In this document: positions 22,952-31,364 of the stretch, piece by piece
Position numbering within the stretch: the stretch's first letter is position 1
Layout of the letters: every line of letters begins with the position of its first letter
Assembly (NCBI GenBank): GCA_964398355.1
Contig: CAYNMM010000094.1
Location: 1-38,363 of the forward strand
DNA: 38,363 nt
Direction: 5' to 3'
Source of the DNA: WFZT01 sp964398355
GTDB taxonomy: Bacteria; Hydrothermota; Hydrothermia; B15-G9; WFZT01
Translations under genes and position numbers: made by a program
The notes under the pieces: model-generated
Seen by the model: the letters and a program-made list of their open reading frames with translations, nothing else
Databases searched by the model: none
Told to the model about the DNA's origin: nothing

Positions 22952-23529
22952 GGAAATATTTTATCTGGGGATCTACCATCATCATTGGATTTGTGCTCCT
23001 CTTTATTTTTGCAGGTAAATTGGGCAAAAGGCGAGAAACCACATCAAATTGCACTGCAAGGGCTGTAATCGATAATCAGTATTTCCCGATCGCGCTGAAC
23101 GAGATAAAACACGCAAAAAAGACAATCGATATTATGATGTTCGAACTTGTCTACTATCCAGCACGAAACGGCCCATCAAACAGACTGATAAACGCCCTGA
23201 TTAAAGCGCAAAAACGTGGTGTCAAAGTAAGAATTATTATTGAAGGCGGTGAGAAATTCCTTGGCAATAGGTTTGTGAGAAAGGTGAGAAGAACCATCGA
23301 TTACATCAAACCTTCTGGAATCAATATCCGATGTGATCCGGGAAGGCAAACCACGCATTCAAAGCTGTTGATAGTCGATACAAGTGACGTTCTCCTTGGC
23401 TCAACAAACTGGTCTTATTACAGTCTAACAAAGAATCACGAGACTAATGTCCTCATTAATTCAAAAACTCTTGCGAAAAAATTTACACATTATTTTTCAC
23501 AAATCTGGTCAAGGAGTACTAATCCATAA
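22948..23529 (+). CDS. Single-HKD phospholipase D-like protein (Nuc-type), membrane anchored or secreted
   Basis: The 193-aa protein has an N-terminal hydrophobic anchor (about 6-23). It contains one phospholipase-D catalytic motif: THSKLLIVDTSDVLLGSTNWS with His137, Lys139, Asp144 and the following Ser152/Asn154. Upstream it has the family's KKTIDIMMFELVYYPA strand and GVKVRIIIEGG. Single-HKD proteins of this size act as homodimers, either as nucleases (Nuc, of plasmid origin) or phospholipases. The membrane anchor and the SPFH partner favour lipid or periplasmic nucleic acid as substrate, which is inference. The last 11 bases overlap the opposing LeuC-like gene. Confidence 0.9.
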   Translation: MRKYFIWGSTIIIGFVLLFIFAGKLGKRRETTSNCTARAVIDNQYFPIALNEIKHAKKTIDIMMFELVYYPARNGPSNRLINALIKAQKRGVKVRIIIEGGEKFLGNRFVRKVRRTIDYIKPSGINIRCDPGRQTTHSKLLIVDTSDVLLGSTNWSYYSLTKNHETNVLINSKTLAKKFTHYFSQIWSRSTNP

Positions 23530-24775
23530 CCTCAAAGGGACTTGCAATTCTACCAAGAATGGCTGAGGCTGCGGCGACCTCCGGTGAAGCAAGGTAAACC
23601 TTACCGAATCCCTGCTTACCCGGGAAATTCCTATTGGCAGTTGATACCATAACTTCACCGTGGCCTGTCATTCCAATGTGTCCTTCGGCACATCCCCCAC
23701 AGCTCGGATTTGCAATTATTGCCCCTGCCTCATAGAGATCCTTCAAAACACCTTTAAATAATAAATTTCCCCAGACCTTTTTCGTTGCCGGAACAATCTC
23801 TAATCTGACTCCTGGATGCACTTTTCTACCTTTCAATATCTTGGCTACCGATTCAATATCTTCTTCTCGTCCATTCGTGCACGACCCCACAAAAATTGTA
23901 TCGACCTTGACATCTTTCAACTCATCGACATCAAAAACGTTAGCTGGATGTGGTGGTGCCGCTACCTGTGGTTTTATTCCATCAATATCAATGTTAATTT
24001 CTCTGGTATACTTTGCATCTGGGTCAGCCTCTGGATATTCAAAGTCATCTCCTATATATTTCTTTAAATCCTCGAAAAATCTTTCACCAGGGGGCATAAA
24101 ACCAATTATACCTGCCATTTCTGTAACCATGCTTGCCAGTGTTATGCGTCCGGAAAGTCCCATATCTTCAAACACGTCACCGTAAAATTCGATGGCCTTT
24201 CCAAGTGCTTCTTTCGTTCCAATTTTTCTCAGGATATAGAGGGTCAAATCTTTCGCAGTCACTGGATACTCAATTCTCCCGCTGATATTAATTTTTATTG
24301 TTTCTGGAACCTCAAACCATGTCTTCCCCGTCTTAAACACAAAAGCAATATCAACATCACCCATCCCCTGACCAAATGCACCGAGAGCACCAAGTATGTT
24401 GTAATGACTGTCAGTTCCAACGGCCGTGCTGTACGGTGTCACAATTCCCTCCTCAAAAAGCACGTGAGAGCCTATTCCTGAATCAACGTCAAAAACTTTA
24501 ACACCATGTTTACTGGCAAAATCACGACAAATCTGCTGATTTTCAGCGTATTTTATGGTCTTCGGTGGAGCAACAAGGTCAAACGTGAAGAAAGTCTTTG
24601 ACGGATCATCAAGGGGTGTATCATCATATTCTCTTCTATAGTTTTTGACAACGTTTGGTCCCCCAAAATCCCTTGCTGATCTAACGTCAATACTTATCCA
24701 GACTATGTCACCTGGTTTTATGTCCTTCTCCTCTGAATGCCTCATAAAAATCTTTTCAACTACTGTCTTTCCCAT
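23519..24775 (-). CDS. Aconitase-superfamily large subunit (LeuC / homoaconitase type)
   Basis: The 418-aa protein has the length of stand-alone LeuC/HacA subunits rather than full aconitase. The [4Fe-4S] ligands are Cys299 in FVGSCTNGR and Cys359/Cys362 in NPSCGGCAEGH. Other landmarks are TVVEKIFMRHS at the start, TPYSTAVGTDSHYNILGALG (about 113-132) and the end region NRNFPGKQG. It would isomerise isopropylmalate, homocitrate, citrate or dimethylmalate, but needs a small LeuD-type subunit that is not next to it. An AAAAGGAG site precedes the ATG. With citryl-CoA lyase and methylmalonyl-CoA enzymes nearby, a citrate-like substrate is possible, but the sequence alone does not choose. Confidence 0.9.
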   Translation of the reverse strand: MGKTVVEKIFMRHSEEKDIKPGDIVWISIDVRSARDFGGPNVVKNYRREYDDTPLDDPSKTFFTFDLVAPPKTIKYAENQQICRDFASKHGVKVFDVDSGIGSHVLFEEGIVTPYSTAVGTDSHYNILGALGAFGQGMGDVDIAFVFKTGKTWFEVPETIKINISGRIEYPVTAKDLTLYILRKIGTKEALGKAIEFYGDVFEDMGLSGRITLASMVTEMAGIIGFMPPGERFFEDLKKYIGDDFEYPEADPDAKYTREINIDIDGIKPQVAAPPHPANVFDVDELKDVKVDTIFVGSCTNGREEDIESVAKILKGRKVHPGVRLEIVPATKKVWGNLLFKGVLKDLYEAGAIIANPSCGGCAEGHIGMTGHGEVMVSTANRNFPGKQGFGKVYLASPEVAAASAILGRIASPFEVMD

Positions 24776-25122
24776 GGTCCTTCTCCTTTTTATTAATTAT
24801 GCAGGACACATCAAGACTTTTCACCAGACTTTATCTCAAAATTCCACAGACTGAAATTCCTCCTCACTGATAGGCAAATAACGAATCATTTTCCCATGGA
24901 ACATTTTAAACCAGTCTCCTGAAGAATCCTGAAAAATACTTATGAATTTGTAAGAGAGAATTCTAAAAAATTTTTCCGTTATTACTAAGGAAATTACTGC
25001 TATGGGTATAGCTTTTCCTCCAGAATAATTTAGAAATTAATCAGAGGGGGTGAATTAACTCAGACAGAGACAAAATCTGCAATTTTTGTCGCCGCAGTAC
25101 TGCAAAAAGAGATAAATTCTGG
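24776..25122. promoter_or_regulatory. Spacer with weak promoter for the LeuC-like gene
   Basis: On the minus strand GTGAAA (24824-24819), a 17-base spacer and CATAAT (24801-24796) precede the SD and ATG of the LeuC-like gene; the match is modest. The rest of the 347 bases shows no gene. A small palindrome GCAGTACTGC near 25095 lies just past the end of the epimerase gene and could be part of a transcript end signal. Confidence 0.35.
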
Positions 25123-25533
25123 TTATGATCTATCTTCTTTTTTCTCAACCACTTCTATCAGCACCTTGCCTGTTTGTCTGGGATTTAAAAATGCTACCGT
25201 ATAACCACCAGCACCTTCTTTTGGTCCATCAATAATCTCATACCCCATTTCCTTGAACTTTTTCAAGGTGTCCTTGATGTTTGTTGTTTCAAATGCAAGG
25301 TGGTGTATACCATCGCCGCGTTTCCTTAAAAAATTATCAAGTGCGGTCCCCGTCTTGATAGGAGAGGTGAGTTCCACACGAACATTTTCAAGATGAAATA
25401 CTGCGACCTTCAAACCTCTATCCTCGAGCATTTCAAACTCCGGTTCCGCGCCAAAGAGTTCCCTAAAAATTTTAACCGCCTTATTAAGATCAGAAACTGC
25501 TATTCCAATATGGTTGATTCTATTTAAATTCAC
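25123..25533 (-). CDS. mce: Methylmalonyl-CoA epimerase (VOC family)
   Basis: The 136-aa protein has two vicinal-oxygen-chelate modules. Metal ligands are visible: His8 in RINHIGIAVSDL, the HHLAFET pair (about His81) in the second module, and the Glu in VLIEVVEKK near the C-terminus. GTALDNFLRKRGDGIHHLAFE is typical of the epimerase. It interconverts the R and S forms of methylmalonyl-CoA, feeding the mutase. The gene overlaps the end of the mutase gene by 14 bases, which fixes the functional pairing and supports epimerase over other VOC activities. Confidence 0.92.
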   Translation of the reverse strand: MNLNRINHIGIAVSDLNKAVKIFRELFGAEPEFEMLEDRGLKVAVFHLENVRVELTSPIKTGTALDNFLRKRGDGIHHLAFETTNIKDTLKKFKEMGYEIIDGPKEGAGGYTVAFLNPRQTGKVLIEVVEKKEDRS

Positions 25534-27094
25534 CCCAAACCTCCCTTAATGCGTCAGATATTTCACCGAGCGTTGCCCTATTTTTAACGGCGTCAATTAT
25601 TAGTGGCATCAAATTCTCGTTACTGATTGCAGCTTTCTTCAGCCTGTCGAGAGACTTTAAAACTTTATCCTGGTTTCTATTTTTTTTATAGCTTTGAAGT
25701 CTCTCAAGCTGACGTCTCTCCACCTCAGGATCGACTTTTAATAATTCAATATTGGGTTCTTCATCGACTGTAAAGCTATTAACTCCTACCACTGTCCTTT
25801 CTCCATTCTCAATCTCCATCTGGTACCTGTATGAAGATTCTTCAATTCTTTTCTGGAAAAATCCCGACTTTATCGCCTCAACAGCACCTCCAATTTCATC
25901 TATCTGTTTTAAAAGTTCCCATACCGCTTCCTCAATCTGGTCTGTCAGTTTCTCGACCAAATAAGAGCCAGCGAGAGGATCAACTGAATCGGCGACTCCA
26001 GATTCGTAGGCTATTATTTGTTGCGTTCTCAAAGCTACAGTGGCTGATAATTCTGTAGGTAAAGCAAGTGCTTCGTCGAAAGAGTTGGTATGAAGCGACT
26101 GTGTACCGCCGAGAACCGCGGCAAGTGCCTGCAATGTTACCCTGATAATATTATTTAAAGGTTGCTGCGCGACAAGAGCCGAACCTGCCGTTTGAGTATG
26201 GAATCTCAATCTCATCGACTTCTCATTTTTTGCACCGAATCTATCTTTCATTATCCTGTACCAGATTCTGCGAGCTGCTCTAAATTTTGCCACTTCCTCG
26301 AAAAAGTAGTTGTGAGAATTAAAGAAAAATGAAAGACGCGGAGCAAATTTATCCACATCGATTCCCCGTTTTCTAACTTCTTCAACATAAGCAATTCCAT
26401 CTGCAAATGTGAAGGCAAGCTCTTCCACTGCCGTGGCCCCTGCCTCCCGGTAATGATAGCCAGAAATGGAAATTGGATTCCATCTCGGAAGATGCTTTGC
26501 CGAAAACTCTATCAAATCACCAACAAGCCTCATGGATGGCTCAACAGGGTAAATGTAATTTCCTCGCGCCGCAAACTCCTTCAGGATATCATTCTGAACC
26601 GTTCCTGAAAGTTTTTCACGTGATACTCCATTCATGTCTGCAATCACAATGTACATGGCAAGAAGTACAGGAGCAGTCGCATTTATCGTCATGGAAGTCG
26701 AAACACGGCCAAGATCAATCCCTTTGAATACGATCGATAGATCTTCAAGTGTCGAAACAGCAACTCCTGTTCGCCCAATCTCTCCTTCAGCAAGGGGATG
26801 GTCTGAATCATACCCAAGTTGAGTAGGCAGATCAAAGGCAACTGATAAACCCGTCTGGCCCTGAGAAAGTAGATAGAGAAACCTTTTATTTGTATCTTCA
26901 GCGGATCCAAATCCTGCATACTGCCTCATCGTCCACAACCTGCCTCGATACATGTTCGGATAAACTCCTCGAGTAAAAGGTGGATGACCTGGCTCCCCAA
27001 GCTTCTTTTCGGGATCGAATCCTTCAAGATCTTCAGCCCTATAAATCTCTTTTATTGGTATTCCTGAGAGACTTTCAAACTTTCTTCCAGGCAT
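25520..27094 (-). CDS. Methylmalonyl-CoA mutase, catalytic (N-terminal domain) subunit of the split type
   Basis: The 524-aa protein is the TIM-barrel catalytic domain only; the B12-binding domain is missing, as in archaeal-type split mutases. Substrate and catalytic residues match the well-studied Propionibacterium enzyme with one constant offset of 30. Tyr59 in RQYAGFGSAE equals Tyr89, Arg177 in FAARGNYIYP equals Arg207, and His214 in SGYHYREAGA equals His244. Keeping both Tyr and Arg favours methylmalonyl-CoA over isobutyryl-CoA or 2-hydroxyisobutyryl-CoA. It would convert succinyl-CoA and methylmalonyl-CoA with adenosylcobalamin. The gene sits between an anion permease and the epimerase gene; the small cobalamin subunit must be encoded elsewhere. 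Confidence 0.94.
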   Translation of the reverse strand: MPGRKFESLSGIPIKEIYRAEDLEGFDPEKKLGEPGHPPFTRGVYPNMYRGRLWTMRQYAGFGSAEDTNKRFLYLLSQGQTGLSVAFDLPTQLGYDSDHPLAEGEIGRTGVAVSTLEDLSIVFKGIDLGRVSTSMTINATAPVLLAMYIVIADMNGVSREKLSGTVQNDILKEFAARGNYIYPVEPSMRLVGDLIEFSAKHLPRWNPISISGYHYREAGATAVEELAFTFADGIAYVEEVRKRGIDVDKFAPRLSFFFNSHNYFFEEVAKFRAARRIWYRIMKDRFGAKNEKSMRLRFHTQTAGSALVAQQPLNNIIRVTLQALAAVLGGTQSLHTNSFDEALALPTELSATVALRTQQIIAYESGVADSVDPLAGSYLVEKLTDQIEEAVWELLKQIDEIGGAVEAIKSGFFQKRIEESSYRYQMEIENGERTVVGVNSFTVDEEPNIELLKVDPEVERRQLERLQSYKKNRNQDKVLKSLDRLKKAAISNENLMPLIIDAVKNRATLGEISDALREVWGEFK

Positions 27095-27116
27095 AGTAAG
27101 CTTATTATAAGCCCTG

Positions 27117-28229
27117 TTATTGAAAAATCGGAATAATGAAAATAAGAGTCAGAAAGAAACTGATAATAAAAAACGGTATCGAATAAAAATGGAATCTCCA
27201 TGCAAAATCTCTTCTCGCACTCAGCCGTAAAGTTATCAAATTGGCCAGAGAAGCAATGATTATCCCATTACCCCCAACATTTACACCGTAGGCAATTGGT
27301 AACCATTTATTGGTGAAATTAGCCATAAATATCCCGGCCGGAACATTACTCATTATCTGTGATAGCAAAGATGATGTGGCAAATATCATTTTTCCAGACT
27401 CCAGATTCAGACTGAGCATAAATCTCCTGATAAATTCAAGATTTCCAAGAACTCCAAAATCTACAAAAAATATCACAAATAACAAAAGTAATAGCCAGTC
27501 TGACTTGATAATGACTTCCTTCCTCAATAAAAGGTAAATGATTAGCACCATGAAAAATGCATAAGGTTCAATATTTACCTCCATAGCCACTATAAATAGC
27601 ACAAGCAGGACAATAGATAAATAGAATAAAGGCCTATCTATTTGAGCCATCTGTATACCTTTTTTTATCCTTAAATTGCGACCAGATGAAAAAACTATAA
27701 TCAGAAGAACTAAAAGCACCATCATCAACAAAGTTACAGGCAACATTTTGAAAATAAATTCATCGAATGGAACATCCCATCGTCTATAAATAAAAATATT
27801 TTGCGGATTTCCTATAGGCGTTAGCGCTGAACCAACATTGACAGCAATTGTCTCAAAAATTAAAAGTTTACCAATATCGTTCTCAAGAGCAAGAGAAATA
27901 CTTATGGTGAGAGGGACAACAATAAAAAGAGTAATATCATTCGTGAGAAAGGTCGAAAGAAAGGCCGAAAAAAGGACAACACTAATGAAAAGCTTCCTCT
28001 CTGACTTAAAATTTCTCAAAAGTTTAACTGTCAGGTGCTCGAAATAGTTACTGTTCCTAATCCCCGTAGTTATGAGAATAAGGCCACCCAATGAAAATAT
28101 TGTTCTCCAATTAACAAAGGATGGGTATTTCTTTATGAATTCAGGGAACAAAGATAGAAGAACAACCAATAAAATGAGAGACGCTGTCAGCACAAGGTCT
28201 TTTTTTATTAATTTCAAAATTGCATTCAT
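27117..28229 (-). CDS. Ion-transporter-superfamily anion permease (ArsB/NhaD/CitT-like)
   Basis: The protein is about 370 aa from the ATG at 28229, with about 10-11 hydrophobic helices. The family's paired re-entrant motifs are seen as TNDITLFIVVPLT (first half, followed by ALTPIGNPQNIFIYRRW) and SNVPAGIFMANFTNKW with NVGGNG in the second. These match the CitMHS/ArsB/SLC13 clan that moves arsenite, citrate, succinate or Na+. A longer frame with a TTG start exists upstream, but the ATG sits 7 bases after a good -10 box and is preferred. It is the first gene of the mutase-epimerase unit (22-base gap), so a dicarboxylate such as succinate is a reasonable guess for the substrate. Confidence 0.82.
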   Translation of the reverse strand: MNAILKLIKKDLVLTASLILLVVLLSLFPEFIKKYPSFVNWRTIFSLGGLILITTGIRNSNYFEHLTVKLLRNFKSERKLFISVVLFSAFLSTFLTNDITLFIVVPLTISISLALENDIGKLLIFETIAVNVGSALTPIGNPQNIFIYRRWDVPFDEFIFKMLPVTLLMMVLLVLLIIVFSSGRNLRIKKGIQMAQIDRPLFYLSIVLLVLFIVAMEVNIEPYAFFMVLIIYLLLRKEVIIKSDWLLLLLFVIFFVDFGVLGNLEFIRRFMLSLNLESGKMIFATSSLLSQIMSNVPAGIFMANFTNKWLPIAYGVNVGGNGIIIASLANLITLRLSARRDFAWRFHFYSIPFFIISFFLTLIFIIPIFQ

Positions 28230-28236
28230 TTTTAAA

Positions 28237-28266
28237 ATTTTAACACATAGCAATAACAACTATCAA
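28237..28266 (-). promoter_or_regulatory. Promoter of the permease-mutase-epimerase operon, predicted leaderless
   Basis: On the minus strand TTGATA (28266-28261), an 18-base spacer and TAAAAT (28242-28237) end 7 bases before the ATG at 28229. No SD sequence is present, and this promoter argues against the longer TTG-initiated frame. Confidence 0.65.
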
Positions 28267-28332
28267 AGTCTGTAAAATACTGTCAGCAGCAATCCTTTCT
28301 GGTATTACTTTTAAAAACTGCTCAAGTGGTCA

Positions 28333-28581
28333 TTGAATTTTCAGAAAAATATTGAAGGGATCCAGCTGAATGCTTTAATCCACGAATACTTTAAACCGGG
28401 TTTTTCTATAAAAAATTTGAACCTCCATGCGATGGTAAAAGGGACTTTGAGTTTTGAAGATATAAGTTTTAACCACGAATTGATGCTTTTTTCCTACCTC
28501 ACTACATACATGTGTCAACAACTAACATGGGACCTTTTGACTGATGATTTGAGAGAGTATCGCATTGGGGTGAGGGTATAG
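28333..28581 (+). CDS. Doubtful short ORF, 82 aa
   Basis: A TTG-initiated frame of 82 codons lies in otherwise gene-free DNA. The translated text (for example HEYFKPGFSIKNLNLHAMV and LTWDLLTDDLREYRIGVRV) is not compositionally odd. However, no SD or leaderless promoter fits the start and no family is recognised. It could be a relic or chance. It is listed only so that the stretch is not overlooked. Confidence 0.2.
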   Translation: MNFQKNIEGIQLNALIHEYFKPGFSIKNLNLHAMVKGTLSFEDISFNHELMLFSYLTTYMCQQLTWDLLTDDLREYRIGVRV

Positions 28582-28713
28582 CAGCGTTGTAGAGGATAGT
28601 TCATACTTTTTTATTCAGTGGAATAAACCGTCATACGTGACATTGTAATGTCCCCAAAATCAAGGTTTGGTAAAAATAAGGAAAGAGGAGGATATTCGTA
28701 TTTCGTGGGTGAG

Positions 28714-29256
28714 GCTGTTTAAAAAATGCTCTGGGGAAAAGAGGAATGTAATTTCTAACCTTCTCCCCCCATAGTGCGCTCGACATTGCGGGAGAGGATT
28801 CTTCTTAAATATCCATCCCCCACAAAGCTTTGCTTTGTGGGGGATGGATAAAGGAGGGGTAAATTCTCTCCTTTCCCTTTGTCCACTCCCGCAGAGCAGA
28901 AGGGGAAATTGACGAAGTATCATTCAAAACAGATGGGGAAAATAATGGATATCATTTTAAACCTAAGGACAATTTCTCTTTGCTTTATTCATAAATTCTG
29001 TATAATTTCGTATTCTGCAAAAGTTTGTGTAACACCTTTTCCCCAATATATAACCATTTTTATTCATTTTTAAAATTTTCATGGGTAATATTTGCCCATC
29101 AATCCTCCTCTGCAAATGGAGGGTTGGATGTAGCCTCTTCCATCTCGTAGGAGGGAAGACTGGAAATGGATCTTCTCACAAGCGGGAGGGGAAAGATAAA
29201 GATTTTTTTGCGAAGTGAAAGGGGAAGTGATTACTGGTAAAATATTTTTCAAATAT
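28714..29256 (+). mobile_element. Dispersed non-coding hairpin element, copy A (long form)
   Basis: This is one of three copies of a non-coding repeat. The left end (GGCTGTTTAAAAAATGCTCT, 28713 on) and the complement of the right end (TATTTGAAAAATATTTTACC) are imperfect inverted repeats with about 12 of 17 positions alike. Inside are GC-rich hairpins (best at 28810-28850). The purine-rich right arm runs from TGGATCTTCTCACAAGCGGG (29168 on) through GAAGTGAAAGGGGAAGTGAT to TGGTAAAATATTTTTC, and is shared with copies B and C. An AT-rich insertion of about 220 bases (about 28905-29127) is absent from copy C. No transposase is encoded, so any movement would depend on another element. Target-site duplications were not seen. 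Confidence 0.7.
28810..28850. repeat. Perfect 19-bp hairpin inside copy A of the dispersed element
   Basis: Arms 28810-28828 and 28832-28850 are exactly complementary around the loop TTT. The equivalent position in copy C carries a different hairpin whose two arms changed together, which points to selection for, or a mechanism producing, the paired structure. Confidence 0.75.
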
Positions 29257-29270
29257 CTCCATTTCGGGGG

Positions 29271-29300
29271 TTGACATAATTGAGAATCATGTCATAAAAT
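29271..29300 (+). promoter_or_regulatory. Promoter of the formate dehydrogenase operon
   Basis: Perfect TTGACA (29271-29276), an 18-base spacer and TAAAAT (29295-29300) are followed by AAAGGAG (29307-29313) and the ATG at 29322. The -35 box begins exactly 33 bases after the start of the TAAAAT motif in the right arm of element copy A. Confidence 0.75.
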
Positions 29301-29321
29301 CGTGAAAAAGGAGCTCTTTTC

Positions 29322-31364
29322 ATGAAACGGGTTTTAACTGTATGTCCTTATTGTGCAGTAGGGTGTAACTTTTATCTTGAAGTTGAGGACGGTCGGGTGG
29401 TGGGTCTCACACCTTCTTTAAATCATCCCATAAATGAAGGTGGCCTCTGTATCAAAGGTTGGCACGCCTACCAGGTCATCCATCATCCCGACAGATTGAA
29501 ATTTCCCCTGGTAAAGGATGGCTCGACCTTCAAACAAGTCTCATGGGACAAAGCCATTTCAACAGTCGCCCAAAAATTTCTGGAAATTAAAAATAAATAC
29601 GGCCCTGATGCTTTTGCTGTAATCGGTTCGGCAAGGTACACAAATGAAGAAAATTTCCTTATTCAAAAGTTCGCACGCGCAGTTCTTGGGACTAACAACG
29701 TTGACCACTGTGCAAGGATTTGTCATTCTCCAACTGTAACCGGTCTCTCAATGGCTTTTGGGTCAGGCGCCATGACAAACTCAATTGCAGAAATCGAGAA
29801 CGCAAGAATGCTCCTCGTAGTCGGCTCAAATACAACAGAGGCTCATCCTCTGATAGCAAGAAGAATCATTCGAGCAACCAAAAAAGGCGCTAAACTTGTT
29901 GTTGTAGATCCGAGAAAGTCTGATATTGCTGAAATCGCCGACTTTCACCTGAAGATTCAGCCTAATTCAGACATTATCCTCTTTACAGCAATGGCAAAGA
30001 TTATTATGGAGCATAATTTATACAATGAAAAATTCGTTAGATTACATACCGAGGGATTTGATCAATATCTTGATTTCCTACAACAATTTGATCTCTCAAC
30101 TGTTGAGGACATAACAGGTGTCTCACTCAATCTTGTTGAAAAAGTGGCAAGAATGTACGCAACAACATCTCCTTCAACCATAATTTATTGCCTCGGTGTT
30201 ACTGAACACTTAACAGGTACCGAAAATGTACTCTCTCTGGCTAATCTGGCACTGCTCACCGGACACATTGGAAAGCCATCCACTGGTGTGAATCCACTCC
30301 GCGGGCAAAATAACGTCCAGGGAGCATCTGATATGGCCGTCCTGGCAGAATTTCTTCCTGGTTATCAAAAGTATACCGATCCTGAAACTGTAAGAAAGTT
30401 CGAAAGAGAATGGGGCGTCAAAATTCCGGTGAATATGGGGTTGACGATTGGTGAATATCCGGATGCAATTTTGAATGGAAAGATAAAGGCCATGTATATA
30501 ACAGGCGAAGATCCTGCACTCACGGACCCTGACACATCTAAAGTCCAGCAAGCCCTTCAATCCCTTGAATTCCTTGTCGTTCAGGACATATTCATGACAA
30601 AAACAGCTGAAATGGCAGATGTAGTGCTGCCCGCGGCACTCTGGGCAGAAAAGGATGGTACTTTCACAAATACTGAGAGACGCATCCAACGCATTCGGAA
30701 GGCTGTAGATCCTCCAGGTGAAGCAAAACCAGATTGGGAAATAATCTCCATGCTTGCAAAAAAGATGGGGTTCAATTGGGATTACAATCATCCATCTGAG
30801 ATTATGGATGAAATCGCGAGACTCACCCCAATTTACGGAGGTGTCTCTTATGACAGACTGGAGAATGGATGGGGACTCCAGTGGCCAGTTCGTTCCCACG
30901 AACATCCAGGTACCCCTTATCTTCACAAAGATGGAAACTTTGCCCGTGGTAAAGGAAAATTTCATGTTGTTCATTACCAGCCACCATCAGATGAACGTAA
31001 TGATCAGTACCCATTTTACCTTGTTACAGGCCGTCATGGATTTCACTGGCACGTAGGAAGTATGACTGGAAAATCTCCCGAACTTGTAAGAGAATACCCC
31101 AAACCATACGTCGTTATGAACAAAAATGAGGCAGAAACAATAGGGGCCAGCGAGGGAATGAAAGTGAAGATCAAATCCAGGCGTGGAGAAATTGAAGCAT
31201 TTGTAAAATATGGAGAACTTGCGCCTAACACTGTTTTTATGACTTTACACTTCCCGGAGGAACCAGTCAATCTCCTGATGCCAAATACACTTGACCCCTA
31301 CTCAAAAATGCCGGATTTGAAGGTAGCCGCAGTGAAAATTGAACCAATAAAGGGGGAAAAATGA
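29322..31364 (+). CDS. Molybdopterin formate dehydrogenase catalytic subunit (cysteine type)
   Basis: The 680-aa protein has an N-terminal [4Fe-4S] site CPYCAVGC...C (Cys8, 11, 15, 43), then the bis-molybdopterin domains. The active-site segment VDHCARICHSPTV places Cys134-His135 where E. coli FdhF has selenocysteine-His, identifying formate dehydrogenase rather than nitrate or arsenate reductase, and a non-selenium form. Further landmarks are GSNTTEAHPLIARRI, GRQNN-like PLRGQNNVQGASDM and the C-terminal dinucleotide-binding domain with VTGRHGFHWHVGSMT. There is no Tat signal, so it is cytoplasmic. It oxidises formate or reduces CO2. The two genes that follow with 4-base overlap or 2-base gap supply electron transfer to a pyridine nucleotide. 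Confidence 0.93.
   Translation: MKRVLTVCPYCAVGCNFYLEVEDGRVVGLTPSLNHPINEGGLCIKGWHAYQVIHHPDRLKFPLVKDGSTFKQVSWDKAISTVAQKFLEIKNKYGPDAFAVIGSARYTNEENFLIQKFARAVLGTNNVDHCARICHSPTVTGLSMAFGSGAMTNSIAEIENARMLLVVGSNTTEAHPLIARRIIRATKKGAKLVVVDPRKSDIAEIADFHLKIQPNSDIILFTAMAKIIMEHNLYNEKFVRLHTEGFDQYLDFLQQFDLSTVEDITGVSLNLVEKVARMYATTSPSTIIYCLGVTEHLTGTENVLSLANLALLTGHIGKPSTGVNPLRGQNNVQGASDMAVLAEFLPGYQKYTDPETVRKFEREWGVKIPVNMGLTIGEYPDAILNGKIKAMYITGEDPALTDPDTSKVQQALQSLEFLVVQDIFMTKTAEMADVVLPAALWAEKDGTFTNTERRIQRIRKAVDPPGEAKPDWEIISMLAKKMGFNWDYNHPSEIMDEIARLTPIYGGVSYDRLENGWGLQWPVRSHEHPGTPYLHKDGNFARGKGKFHVVHYQPPSDERNDQYPFYLVTGRHGFHWHVGSMTGKSPELVREYPKPYVVMNKNEAETIGASEGMKVKIKSRRGEIEAFVKYGELAPNTVFMTLHFPEEPVNLLMPNTLDPYSKMPDLKVAAVKIEPIKGEK

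Noticed and set aside
30210..30974. A 254-codon open frame on the minus strand inside the formate dehydrogenase gene
   Set aside because: It lies wholly opposite a conserved catalytic gene, its text has no recognisable domain and is rich in His, Cys and Phe as expected for a shadow frame.
29322..31364. Selenocysteine formate dehydrogenase
   Set aside because: The active-site codon is TGT (Cys134), with no in-frame TGA, so no recoding is needed.
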